Assembly (NCBI GenBank): GCA_021442155.1
Contig: CM038225.1
Coordinates: 86,254,925 to 86,318,924 of the forward strand
Length of the DNA: 64,000 nucleotides
Direction of reading: 5' to 3'
Source: Cymbidium sinense
Lineage: Eukaryota > Streptophyta > Magnoliopsida > Asparagales > Orchidaceae
Below, in pieces: positions 10,831 to 22,552 of the stretch. How positions within the stretch are numbered: the first letter of the stretch is position 1; each line of letters opens with the position of its first letter. Made by a program: the position numbers and the translations under genes. Under the pieces are notes generated by a model that was given only the letters and a program-made list of their open reading frames with translations, did no database searches and was not told the DNA's origin.

Positions 10831-13800
10831 AAAAGAAGAAGATGTATATTTTTATCCTCATTTTATCTTGCATAGAGTGAAGATGGAAGTATATTTCTTA
10901 TTCTCAAAAGAAAATAAAAATTTTCACCATAACCTTATGGTTGGTAGACTTTCCCTTCATATTTATAAATCTAAGACAGGATAAAGTTGATATGACCCCT
11001 TCTTAGTGGATCCATCGTACACTGCCATGATCCATTTTATTAAATCTATTCATCCTTCCCCAGTGGAATCTTCACTAAATCCATCCATAACTTTATCCCC
11101 AGTAGATACATCCCCCATATGAATCAAATCCATCTTATTTCATTAGCGGATTAGAGCTCATATCTCATGTAGGTATACTCCCCACTTCATCAAAATCACA
11201 TTCTCTCCAAAATGGAGGCCCAAACCAAAATAAAATCAAATCATTGTTTCATCCTCAGTGGATGCCCACTAATCAAATGAAATTCCTCCCGAGGCATAAA
11301 CCAAATCAAATTCATGCAACCTGAACCTGCTTCCTTAGTGGAAGGTTCATATACCCATCCTTGGCAGATTATAAATCCTAATCCCCAGCAGATCTACTCT
11401 TCCTAAAACATTTTTACAATCAAACTCAACCTCTTATCCCTAGTGGATAACCTGAACCTGCTTCCCTAGTGGAAGGTTCACATGGTTTATCCCTTAGCAG
11501 ATCCCTTCTTCCTTCCTTATGCCCTTGGCATAAGTGGAGTTGCATTGCACTAAGATCTTGATTCAATTCACCTCTCAGGTTTAGGGATTGATCATTTCCA
11601 TTAGTGCTTATGATCCTTTGGACATTGTTGATTGTCTCGGCCAATGCCAATATGTGCGGTGTGCCTTGTTAGTTATGCCACACATATTGGGGGTCCTTTT
11701 GTTGACCTCACTTTTGGAGTGAGTTCTCAACTTCCTCTCCATAGATCTAGGACTATTGTAGACACTAAGAGCTCTTTAGTCTTAAGACACAGTGATTAGG
11801 TGAACACTTAATGTAAGCAGAGACTTAGAAGAGTTAGCCATTAGAATAGATTGTGCCTTAAGATTTAGGAGGGCATGCCTACCCCATATCCTAAACCCAA
11901 TCCATGCTTTCCTTAAACCAAACCTCAAATTCAAATCCAAATCCATATTCCAAACCAATTCAATTCAAATGATTGAAATCCATGACCAAATTCAAATTCC
12001 AAATCTTTATTAAGCCCTTTGATTTTATCTTATGGACTTAGCCTTAATCAAATTCAAATCAATACCAATTCAATTGATTTTCTCAAAGATCAATTCAACC
12101 TCCTGAAATTCAAATCCAAATCCAACTCCAAATGATTGAAACCCAAAAACTAAATAAAATTTAAATTCCAAAAATCCTTTCTTAAGCCTTATAGACCAAC
12201 CTCCATAAACTTAATCAAATCTTGACCCAAATCAACCCAGAATCAATTGGTTTCTTTACAAATCAAGCCCATGTTGACCCCTTTGACTTGAAATTATCAT
12301 AAGAACCAAAATTTATTTGACTCCAAACTAATTAAAATTGGATTTATATTTTCATCCTAAATCCATGTATAAGCCAAACTAAACTTGAATCAAGCCATGA
12401 TCAAGCCATTTGATCCTTTAGCACTTGACCCAAAGTGATCTAAGAATCCTTTTTGAGCCAAGTTCTAATCCAACCCAAATTAGATTGATCGAAGCACATC
12501 TAAACCTCATAACATAATAAGCAATCACCCTAGCGTGATCAACTATCTTAAATTGGGTCAAACCAAATCAACTTAGCCTTTGACCAAGTCAACCTTTAGC
12601 CCAAATGAAACCCAAACTAGCCAAAACCCAGCATAAACCAAATTGATTAAAATCATTGATTCAAACCAACTCATAATCAATGTTTGCACATGACCAAACC
12701 CTCACTTGAGCCAAACCAAGCCCAATTGGCCATTTGGCCCAAGTTGACCCAAATTGGCCTAAAAAGCCAAAATGTGTCAAATCATTATTTGATCCAAATT
12801 GATTGCAACCAACGGCTCAAGTTCACTAAATTGATTATTGAACTTGACCAAAGCCATAATTGAGTCCAATTTGACTAATTGGTCAACTTGATCCAACCTT
12901 GTCTAAATTGACCTAATGGGTCAAATTGGCCAAAATTCAAATTAAACCCAAATTAACTCAAACAAAAATCTACAATCCTTTTCAATTAGCCAATTGAACT
13001 TGACTCAACACCTAACCAATTCCAATTTGGTCAACTTGACTCATTTGACCCATTTGAATCCAAATGAGTCAAATCCAAATATAGGCCAAACGAACCCAAA
13101 TCAATTAAACCAAAACATCCCAAATCATCATATGAACTAACAAGCCTTGGTTTGACCCAATTAGACTAATTGGTTAACCAAATAAACCTAGCTCAAATGA
13201 GCCCATTTTGACCAAATGAAGCCAAATCACTCAAAATCAACTCAAGGGACCCTAAGACTGGCACCCTAACTAGTCCTAACTCATTCCCAAACTAGCCAAA
13301 ATCCATAGTTGACCCCACTTAAGGGGATTAGCCATTGTATAAACCTTCTTTCCATTAGATCCTCACCTTAACAAGCAAGGTCAACTCCCCCATCACCATG
13401 GCAGCCCTCGAACACTCTAGTGAGGCTCCACCTGACCCACCTAACTCACCAACGCAGGTCAGCGGACCAATGGGAGGTGAGTTGACTCACCTCCCACATA
13501 AATTGAACACCCCATGGATTCAAGCCAAGAGATCTTTTCACACTAGCCCATGGGAAGCCTCTCATCAAGTCAAGTCGAGCCACGTGGAGTTAGATGTGAC
13601 CTCTCTAGCAGCCTGACAATAGCCAGCTAGCCAAAATAAGCTAGCCCATCCCGTCCATCCATCAAGCATGATCTAGGGGTATACCCCCTCAATTCGAGTG
13701 GGATTTATCACGATTCACATTGTGAGAGTTCTTTGAATGATTTCAAAACTCCTCGGAGCTTTTCCAAGCCTTCCAAAAGCCTCCCTGGTTTAGGTTTTCT

Positions 13801-14136
13801 CTCTGCGTGTGAAACCAAAATAGGGCATCCTTCCTTCGATCAATAATTCTTCAATCCTCTACCAACCCTTTATTCCTCTTACCCACACCATCATCACACA
13901 AAGTCAAAGCTAAATGAATCATTTCCCAAGCTTCCAAGCCACCGAAGGTTTGAGTTTGATCGAAGCCGAAGCTCCTAGGTGTGTGAGTTGGTTGACCGAG
14001 CAATCCACCTCAAATCAAAGCTCTTGCGGCTCAACATGGCTTCGTTTCTACCAAATGAATCTTCCTCAATCATTGGAACCACTAGACACAAGCTTTGATG
14101 AGGTATGTCATTAAAACCAATCCTTATATGAAAATA
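10831..14136 (+). mobile_element. Truncated 3' UTR between two LTRs
   Basis: Begins directly after the LTR of copy A with only the last part of the tandem array (from ATGGTTGGTAGACT..., ~10950-11520). It then follows the usual 3' UTR order: hairpin CTTATGCC/GGCATAAG at 11516-11534, AT-rich repeats ~11990-12200, TTGAC/GTCAA cluster ~12230-13215, and a less AT-rich stretch 13260-14105. Pol and most of the array are missing. The simplest reading is an element whose interior was deleted inside a head-to-tail LTR array. Open frames at 13398-13616 and 13914-14114 are not conserved in other copies. Confidence 0.6.
12230..13215 (+). repeat. TTGAC/GTCAA cluster (truncated unit)
   Basis: Same word family as at 4680-5480 (TTGACC, GGTCAA, AATTGATT), more decayed. 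Confidence 0.55.
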
Positions 14137-16796
14137 TTTTGGTCCTTTATGAAAGAATGTTCCATGTCATGAGATTTCCAACATTGGTTTTCCTTATTTT
14201 GCTTCCCTAAAGGTGGAGATTGATTAAATCTCCATTTTAGCTCAGGTGAGCTTGGATCGAGCGATGAACAATGGATGGTCTCCATCTCTCGCTACTTGGG
14301 ATAAGATAGATCATGGGCCATCCATTCTACATGATTGGAATGGATGGTCATGATCAAATCATGCATAAATTCATCAATTTTCTCCTTAACCATGGAATTT
14401 GATTGTGGTCGTCCGATCCCAAATCGGATGGTCCATAGTAAAGCGCATCTGCCGCAATGATGGATGTGATAACTTAAATAACCTATCCTGTCATGCCACA
14501 TGGAAAACACACCGCGTTGGTAGCCACGTGGCCTCGAGGGGATTAAAGAGTTAATTATGGATTAATTATTGAATTTTAAGGCTAAAACTTTCAAAATTCA
14601 TAACTAATTATAAGAAATAAAATAAATACAAATGAGGGCTCATTTTGAAGATATTTTAGAGGAGAACCATTTAAAATTATTATTAATTAATTTGGAATAG
14701 TAATTTCTACTTAATTAAGGTTTAATTAAAATTTTAATTAGCCTAATTATTCTTTGATTAATTATCCAGTTAGTTTCAAACTTTCCAAAGATGTTTAGGG
14801 GATGGCCTCATCCTCCTCTATTTTCTTCAAATTTATTGGATAGCTAATTAGGGAAATTGATTGATTAAGCCTTAATTACTCAACTTAATTAATGATAATT
14901 AATTAAATGAATAGTACCTTAACCCACTAATTAAGCTTATTGCCTATTATTAACAATGAATAATCTTAGGGAAATGGTTTAGGTTCATTCCTTATGATCA
15001 TTTCATTAAGCCTTTTTCTCCATTTCAATTAATTGAAGATTAAGTGATTAATTAACCTTTGATTAACTAACTAATTAAGATGTGAGCTATATTAGAGCCT
15101 AATTAATTAAGTGAAATGACTTAGTGATTGAGATCGAGACCTCTCTTGATCTCTCTCGCTAAGTTAATTCATCATCTTAATTAAAGATAACTGAAGGTTT
15201 TAATTAATCAATTAATGACTTAATTAAATTAATTTAAATTACAAATCATCTTTAAGAAAACTTAATCAACTTTGGGTAGTCCTTTAGACATTTAATAGTC
15301 TAAAGGAATTTAATGAAATTATTAAACAAATTTTGCATATTTTTTTTCCATTTCATTTCTTTTATATGTATGCCAGTACTTAAGGAAAGTGGTATATTAG
15401 TCTGGACAACCCCGAGGTTGCGAGGCTTTAAGTAGTCCTAAGTAGGTCTTGTACCTTGCACCTCTGGTTAACAATGATGTTGTACTCACTTATACCTTTC
15501 TTACTTTCATGTATGTATGTGAAATTTTGGATAAGGAAAACCTTTTTTACTTAAGAAAAATCATACATATTCAACTTCTAAATTTTTTAAATGGATTACT
15601 TAGCATACATCATAAAGTGTGTTAACTATTCTCATTTTCATGTATAGATATGCTTAGGTTCCATCCATATGCATGTTATATATGTTGGGAAAGAAATGAA
15701 GTAATGTGTGTTATGTGAATTTTGATTCATTTTATTTAATCTTAAAATGCCTTTCTTTTTGAATAGGTTTGTTTAGAGTTTGTCTAAACTTAGGATTGAT
15801 CAAAAGATGTAATCAAAACATTCACCTAAATGAAATTAAAATGTGAACTTACCTTAGAAATTACTTAAGGATTAGGGAAGGAAAGAGAAGTTCCCTTCTC
15901 TTTCCCTCTCTTTATAACTTAGTAATTAATTATAGGTTTCACTCAAACCAAATTAAAACATGAAATAAAAATAACCCAAAACACTTAAACAACTTAAATG
16001 AAACCCTCCTCTAAGTTGAACATGTTCTTCACACTTAGAAAAATTGAATCTAAAGTCCTAAGCTAAGCATACCACACAAACCTTCAAAGCACACACATTA
16101 GCCTAAGTCACAACTTCTAGCTTTAGGTTAGGTCGGCGCATGGTTTGATATTATGTTTTATTTTGTGATGAATGTTTTAGACTGGATGTTAGGGCGTATG
16201 CTCGTAGAATGAATGGTAGGATGTGCTTAGTCTAACTATTCTTTTTTGCAGAGGATTATGCTAAAGGGGTGATACCTTAAATAAAAATATAAATGCTTTT
16301 CTTGCGGTGCTTATACCTCTTAGCATAATACATAGTCGTAGACTTAGTCACCCATGTGTGGGGTGATAAGTCCAATATACATTCTTGGGATTTATGTGGT
16401 ATGATTTGACTAACATTTATTTTGTAGGTGTTAGTTAAATTTATACTTTTCCTTTCTAAAAGTTTATATTTAGGATTTTGGAATGATTTGTTATGAGAGA
16501 TTAGGATGAGCATTGGTTATATAAGATCCCATCTTATGCACCATGTGAAGCCGCATCTACCATCCAATCATCCCAAAGGAAGATCCAAAGAAGAAAAGAA
16601 ACGAAAGAAAGAAGAAAGAAGAAAGAAGAATAAAGCTTGAAGACCCCCATAATAATGAATTCCTTTTACATTGTAACTTGATTCATTTATAATCTGAGTT
16701 GTATAAGGGTAGAGCTCGGCTAGCCACATTTGCTATTTTTAGGTTTGTGCGGTGGTGCCCGACCACAAACAACCATTTATTCTTTTTACGATTAGC

Positions 16797-16805
16797 TTTA
16801 TAAAT
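16797..16805 (+). promoter_or_regulatory. TATA-like box of LTR (copy A2)
   Basis: TTTATAAAT, 111 bp before AATAAA, in the block shared with three other LTRs. Confidence 0.4.
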
Positions 16806-16907
16806 TGTTTGATGATTTGTTTAGCTTCTGCATTAAGTGGCATGCTTTTCCTAGTTTCTTCCTTGCTTTATGTATGGTCTGGATGTGGATTAGGCTCTTT
16901 ACAAAAA

Positions 16908-16913
16908 AATAAA
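16908..16913 (+). terminator. Poly(A) signal AATAAA of LTR (copy A2)
   Basis: AATAAA in the same place as in the sister LTRs, about 1.3 kb before the LTR end. Confidence 0.4.
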
Positions 16914-18226
16914 TCTTTTACCTAACCTAATAATTCAAACTAAAATTAAAATAACTCATAACCTCACCTAAAGCTTAGGATTAATATCAAGATAAAAGAA
17001 TTAGCAACCCCTTAGCTAGATGAGCATTTTTTACAATATCATGCACAAATGCATCTTATTTCACTCTTGATTGGAAGGCTTCCACCTTTACGAGAGAACC
17101 AGCTTGACCTTTGAGGGCTGTGATGGAGACTCACTTCCTACCTTCTCGCTTTTTTTGGCCAATAATCTAATTTCTCATGCATTAGTCATAAAAATCCTAT
17201 TAGCCTGAGTAAAAAAATGATTGTACAAAAATAAAAATAAAATGAAATTTGAAATGCATTAGATTCAGATCATTTGAAGCATGTCCCTTTACATGATCTA
17301 GTCTCTTAAGGGAGTGAGTTTAAGGGCATAGTCTCTTTCTAAATAAAAATAGCCTAGCAATCTTTCATAAGTAGAAAAACTTGCCTATATGTATTTAAAA
17401 TCGTAGAGGAGTTAGTTGGCAGCCACCCCAGGTTGTAAGTCCAAACTATACGGTGGTTTGTCCTCTCTTGTGGAGGCAAACCAATTACTCATTTTTTGCC
17501 TTAAATTTTGGTTATCCTTTTGGCTCTCGCCGAATCTCCCTAGATTTAGGTTCTGAGGTTGCTTCTCCCCTTTCGATCCATAAGCATAATTCCTCACCTC
17601 TTAGGTATTTCCTTAATCTTGTGTTAAGGAATCTAAGTCCTAAAATTCTAATGAAAAATATAACTCAAATAAATTAAATCAATTTCTAAAATATAAAGCC
17701 CAACTACAGGATTGTTTGAGATGCTTGCTAGGTTTCCTAGCATCATGAGCATCTCTTACTCATTTCCCATTTTGGCTTCAATACTAACTCCCTCTTTTGA
17801 TCAATCCCATTTGATCTTCAAATATAAACCAATCAATTGATAATCCTTCTTATTGAAATCTTCAAAGACAATGATCATTTACCTTAATCGAGAGTTTTCC
17901 TAAGGGATCCTATCCCTTCGGATGTAATTAACTATGGGTGCTTGCCCCTGTAGGAAACTTAATGAACTATGTTTAAAATAAACCCAGCTTTACTTTTTCA
18001 TGTAAAGTAAGAGAAGAATCTCTGGTACATATGCAAACCCATTGGCCTTAAGAGTCCTTATTGAGGTGATTGGTTCCATTAAAAGGTAGTGACTTCTATC
18101 TTTCAAGATAGTACACTATACCTTGATGACGTATCCGATCATCTGAATAAGTAAATCTGCAGATCTATGTGGCATCTTTCCAAGATAAGTTTTCACATAT
18201 ATAATTTTTCCTCTCCTTTCACCACA

Positions 18227-18243
18227 GATTTAAAGGCGACTCT
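18227..18243 (+). other. Probable primer-binding site (decayed)
   Basis: GATTTAAA followed by GGCGACTCT lies just after the LTR end, and a GTGGGAA follows 8 bases later. From memory, Ogre-type elements use a tRNA-Arg-complementary PBS starting TGGCGACTCT; this match is partial and has a short insertion. The same spot reads GGTGACTCC at 22535-22543 (-) and is more decayed at ~43271-43280 (-). Confidence 0.4.
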
Positions 18244-18540
18244 ATATGTGTGTGGGAATTTTTCTCCATAGATTTTTTCGACTCAGGGATGGTTCCTCTC
18301 CATCTTTAGTAAATGATCATTGTCTTTGAGTATCGATAGTGAATTTATACAATGGTATGAATCCAAGACTATCCTTCTTTCTGTTGGCACTTAGCTCATT
18401 TCATTCTTGAGTTAAGTTTGCCAACATCTTTAGGTTTTAGGACCGCATTCCTTGTTGATCTTAAATACCCTGTTGGTTTCTCTAATGGGTAAAATGAAAA
18501 GATTTAAAATAAAAATAAATCAACTCTTAAAAGACTTCCC

Positions 18541-20059
18541 CTTTATCATTTTCATGATAAGGAAAGGTTCATCCTAAAAATAATAAATCTTCCATAAAGA
18601 ACTTTGCTTTTTCAGATGCACCTTTTTAAAAATGCACTTAATAAAATATTTTCCACAAAATTTTCAACCTCATTTAACAATTCATATAATTATTACATGT
18701 AGGGATTTTCATAAAAAAATCTAATCACAATTTTCAAAAGCACAAATGAATATCTTCCTTCAAATCACTTTGATGAAGATTTCATTTTCAAAAATGAACA
18801 ATCATATTTTCTAAAAATCACAATCACAATCATAAAATTTTCAAAAGTACATATAAATTTTTCTATTCAATATATTCACACCCATTGAATGAAAAGTTCA
18901 TTTGTAGATAAAATTTTCAAAAAACACATGTGAATATCTTCATTTAATATACTTAGGTTTATTAAATGAAGATTTCATCCCCAACTAAATAAAATAAAAT
19001 ATCATTTAGGAAATCCTACTTAAGTATATCCCACATATGATTTTAAGTTGGAATTCCTCTCTTTCAAAAAAGCAACAATCACACAAAAAATAAAAATATC
19101 ATATTTCAAAAATAAAATGGATCTCCATTCTACAAACTTAAATTTGTTGAATGGAGGTCCTCTTTTCAAAACATCAAAATCAACAATCATATTTCAAAAA
19201 AATTTCTAAACACATTTTGGAACTTCATTTAACATACACAAATTTGTTAAGTAAGGTTTCCAAAATCAAAATCCAAAAGTTTTTAAAATTTTCAAACACA
19301 TTTGGACTTTCATTTAACATATCCAAATGTGTTAACTAAAGCCTCCAAATTTAAAATCCAACAAAATTTTTCAAACATACATTTGGAACTTCACTTAACA
19401 CATTTGGAATTTCATTTAGCATACTCAAATTTGCTAAGTGAAATTTCCATTTCATAAAAACAAGTGGGATTTCATCTTTAGCATACTAAATTTGCTAAAG
19501 TTGAAACCCCACTTTCAATTAGTTCAAAAACAAAACAAAACAAAACACTCAGGATTCCCTTAGCACACCAAATTTGCTAAAGGATCTTACCCTTTTCAAA
19601 ATCAAAATTTTTGAAACAAATGAAAACACTTAGGATTTTCTTAGCACACCTAAATTTGCTATGAATCCTATTTTTTTCAAACTCAAACAAAATACACTTG
19701 GGTTCTTCACTTAGCATACCTATATTTGTTAAGTAAGAATTCCAAAATTTTCCAAAATCAGAACAAAAAAAAATTTTGCTAAGTAAGAATTCCAAAATAA
19801 TCAAACAAAGAAAAATCATTTGACTCTTACTTTAACATACCCAAATTTGTTAAAGGAAGGGGTCCTCCAAATCACAAAATTCAAATTGAAAAACAAAATG
19901 AACCTATGGAAGCATCGTATCAAAATTTTGAATCCATATTTCAACATACCTAAATTTGTTGAAGTTTGAATTCATACTCAATTTCCTCTTTCAATTAATC
20001 TTTCGAAATTCATTTGAACCCCACTTAACACTTCCAAGTTGTTGGATGTGGGTTCAAAT
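18541..20059 (+). repeat. Hairpin array in the gag leader (copy A2)
   Basis: About twelve imperfect inverted repeats, 60-120 bp apart, fill the leader between the PBS and gag. Clear ones: 18936-18949 with 18960-18973 (14 bp perfect), 19119-19136 with 19143-19160 (18 positions, one wobble, one mismatch), 19462-19483 with 19493-19514 (22 positions, two mismatches) and 20012-20030 with 20040-20059. The apex is usually a TTAGCA or TTAACA arm, a TACC(C/T)AAAT-like loop and its partner. Stem sequences differ between units while pairing is kept. Linkers are A-rich (TTTCAAAAACAAAA). No open frame spans it. Confidence 0.8.
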
Positions 20060-20197
20060 TTTTAAAATTCAAAATCTATGGAGACAAAAAATGGATGCAA
20101 GTTCATTTCTCATTGTAGATTCTTTTCAAGTACAGTTTCAGTTTCAGTTAGTATAATGGCAGGTTCCTAGAAATTTGTCTTTACCTTCCCTTACAGC

Positions 20198-22530
20198 ATG
20201 GATCTAGCCTTGGATCATGTTGATTTCCCTCATTTGGATCATACCCATTTGATCCACTTTGGCCATGGATTTGAGGCCGGGATCACTTATGAGGGCATTC
20301 CCCTCACAACAGTCAGCAGGAAGAAGGTGGTCGGGCAGAAGCCAGTCATTATGGTAGACTTACCCTCTGATTCAGATATATCCTCACCAAGAGGAAAGGC
20401 AGCAATACTATAAAACTTGATTTTGATGTCGGTTCCAGTTAGTGGCGGTCATCTCGAGTTGCACATGTTGCCCCTATGCATGCTAGCACCCTATCATCTA
20501 TACCCTCCAAGGGTATGGCTCCCCTAGTTTCAGGGCTTGCCTCCCCTATATTTGAGTACGGTTCTAGCTCACACTCCTCTCATCCTACTCGCACCCAGCA
20601 TAAAAACAAGAATCATCTGGTCAAATGGTTCCACACTAAGATAGCTAGAGAGCTTGAGGCAGCAGTTAGGTTAGCCGTGGATGAGTCTCCCATGGTCACA
20701 TCACCTCTGGTTAAAAAACCAGTTTCATCTTCTCTTAGGATCAGATAAAGAGGATGCTAAGAGGATTCGTTTATCTCCTCCTCCAAAAGTGCATCTATAG
20801 CTAGCTGATTTAGTAGGAGGTGCGCTTTAGCTGTTCATGCGTTGGTAGAGCATGGACTCTCGAGTCTCGATTCATTTATAATCTCTATCCCCATAGTAGG
20901 GAGGAAAATCTATCAGAAGAGGGATCGTGAGCCTATACATCATACATTACAGAGTCACGGAGGTTCAGCCGTCAGTCAATCGCTTCTCCTTTGGTTGACT
21001 TTCCATCTTGGCATACTACTCAAGCCAATCATACTGATAGTATCTTCCTCACAGGGACCAGCCATCATAGGAGGGCAGTTTCTATACACAGAAAGTTGGT
21101 GGTGTCTCCACCCCACCGCTCTACCCCATGTTCGCCATCACCAGTGCAGGTTTTAGCATCACCAATTCCATCGAAGGCCATGAAGGCGCATCCAGGGAGA
21201 AACATACCTCGTTGTTGATCTGACTACGGCCAAGGGATCTTACTCTTTCTACACCACCCATTGTGGTAGGGCCGAGCTCTCCTTCTCGACCTTCTTCCCC
21301 ATCGGTGGTGCAATGAGTGGCGACCCCGAAGCATCGTGGTTGTTCCTTCACCAACTCCACCCATTCAGCCGGATGCGAAGATGGTGATGACTATCATGGA
21401 TATTCTAGATGACATTTTAGTGGCAACAGTGGAAGAGGATCATCCTAAGATTGTTACCCCAATTACAGCCATAGTCAAGATTATCATTATTCTAGTGAGT
21501 ACAATATGTACATGATTTACTCCCCAGCTACAGGCGAGGTCCGGTGCCTCTCAGTGCATGATAGTGATCACACTAGTTAACCCAAGCTATTTGTACATGC
21601 TGAGTTAGATCGATCCTTAAATGAGATAGTTGCACACTAGTTTATGGAGAAAATGGAGATCTTAGGGTATGCATGGTATGAAGAAAGAGTCAGCTTTGAT
21701 CCCAATGAAGATGACTTGATGGGGGATTCAACTGGAGTATGCATGGTTGATACTAGAGGTTCACTTATTAGGGAGCAACAGGGCATGGAAGATGATGAGG
21801 TTGATCAAGGAGACACCGTAGAATCATCCCATCACCTCCAACATCAGTTAAGGCAAAAAGATGAGCAGATTGATAGGATGGCACAACAATTGCAGGACTT
21901 GTTGGCAGCAGTGTTAGTGCTTCAGAAGCAAACCCCTCTAGTTCATCCTAGTATAGTTGATGTCACTCAGCCTGAACTAGTGCATGTCTTAGATCTAGTT
22001 AAGATTCTACCTCCTATTGAGAAAGGTAGCACTAGTCTGTATAGAAAGGTAGTGGAAAGTACATCCATACATAAAAAAGACCTAAAATCCATGGTTGAGC
22101 AGCAGTGAAGGAAGCCTTGGCTCAAGCCTAGGGAGAATCATCAGTTCCAAAGGGTAGACCCAACCTAGAGGAATTCAATGTTATCAAGTATCCCAAGGGT
22201 TTCGTGCCTCCTTCCTTCAAGAGCTTTGATGTGAGTGGGAATCCGAGGCAGCATACAGCTCACTTTAGGGCTACTTGTTGCAACGTAGGTGGCAGTGACA
22301 CTTTACTCTTTAGACTTTGTCAGTAGCCTAATGGGTATTTCTTTTGATTAGTATGCTGAACAACCCAATAATTCAGTAAAGATATTTGCTGAGTTAGAGC
22401 AACTATTCACCTAGAGATTTGCTGGTGCTCAGTAAAGGGTTACTATAGGCGATCTCATTGTAGTCCAATATCACTCGGTGAGTCACTTATTGATTATATT
22501 CTCCAATGGATATTGGTTAATAAATCTTTT
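20198..22530 (+). pseudogene. gag: gag (5' part), copy A2
   Basis: The start ATG at 20198 is chosen because the same MDLA start and following context occur at 40709 on the minus strand. Open pieces are 20198-20413, 20476-20748 and 21644-22108, in shifting frames with stops between them. The piece at 21644-22108 has a short coiled-coil-like stretch (LRQKDEQIDRMAQQLQDLL, about residues 68-86). From ~22180 the capsid-like segment appears (YPKGFVPPSFKSFDVSGNP, then DTLLFRLC), then GESLIDYILQW near 22490. Homology stops at about 22530, where a minus-strand LTR begins, so the zinc-knuckle end is missing here. Gag would form the virus-like particle; this copy is dead. Confidence 0.75.
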
Positions 22531-22534
22531 ATAG

Positions 22535-22543
22535 GGAGTCACC
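22535..22543 (-). other. PBS-like sequence beyond the 3' LTR of copy B
   Basis: Read on the minus strand, the LTR end TTTCTCCACA is followed by TATTTAAAA and GGTGACTCC, matching the region after the 5' LTR at 18227-18243. A normal 3' LTR would be followed by target DNA. Confidence 0.4.
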
Positions 22544-22552
22544 TTTTAAATA

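Larger units (their letters stand above)
14137..18226 (+). mobile_element. LTR preceding gag copy A2
   Basis: About 4.1 kb, collinear with the other LTRs but lacking a ~0.6 kb piece present at ~7470-8060 of copy A (junction near 15310). It ends ...TTTCACCACA at 18226, directly before a PBS-like sequence, so it acts as the 5' LTR of the leader and gag to its right. A TATA-like TTTATAAAT is at 16797-16805 and AATAAA at 16908-16913. The U5 part contains small hairpins such as CTTTAC...GTAAAG near 17990-18008 and TATCTTTCAAGATA near 18097. Confidence 0.7.

Noticed and set aside
13398..14114. Two open frames (72 and 66 codons) as a captured host exon
   Set aside because: Not open in copies A, B or C at the same place; composition differs but no protein similarity is evident.
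19462..19514. Individual leader hairpins as MITEs
   Set aside because: They are under 60 bp, lie in a regular array in two copies, and no target-site duplications are visible.
18541..20059. Regular repeats with spacers resembling a CRISPR array
   Set aside because: Units are imperfect, vary in sequence and spacing, are hairpins themselves and lie in a plant retrotransposon leader; no cas genes.
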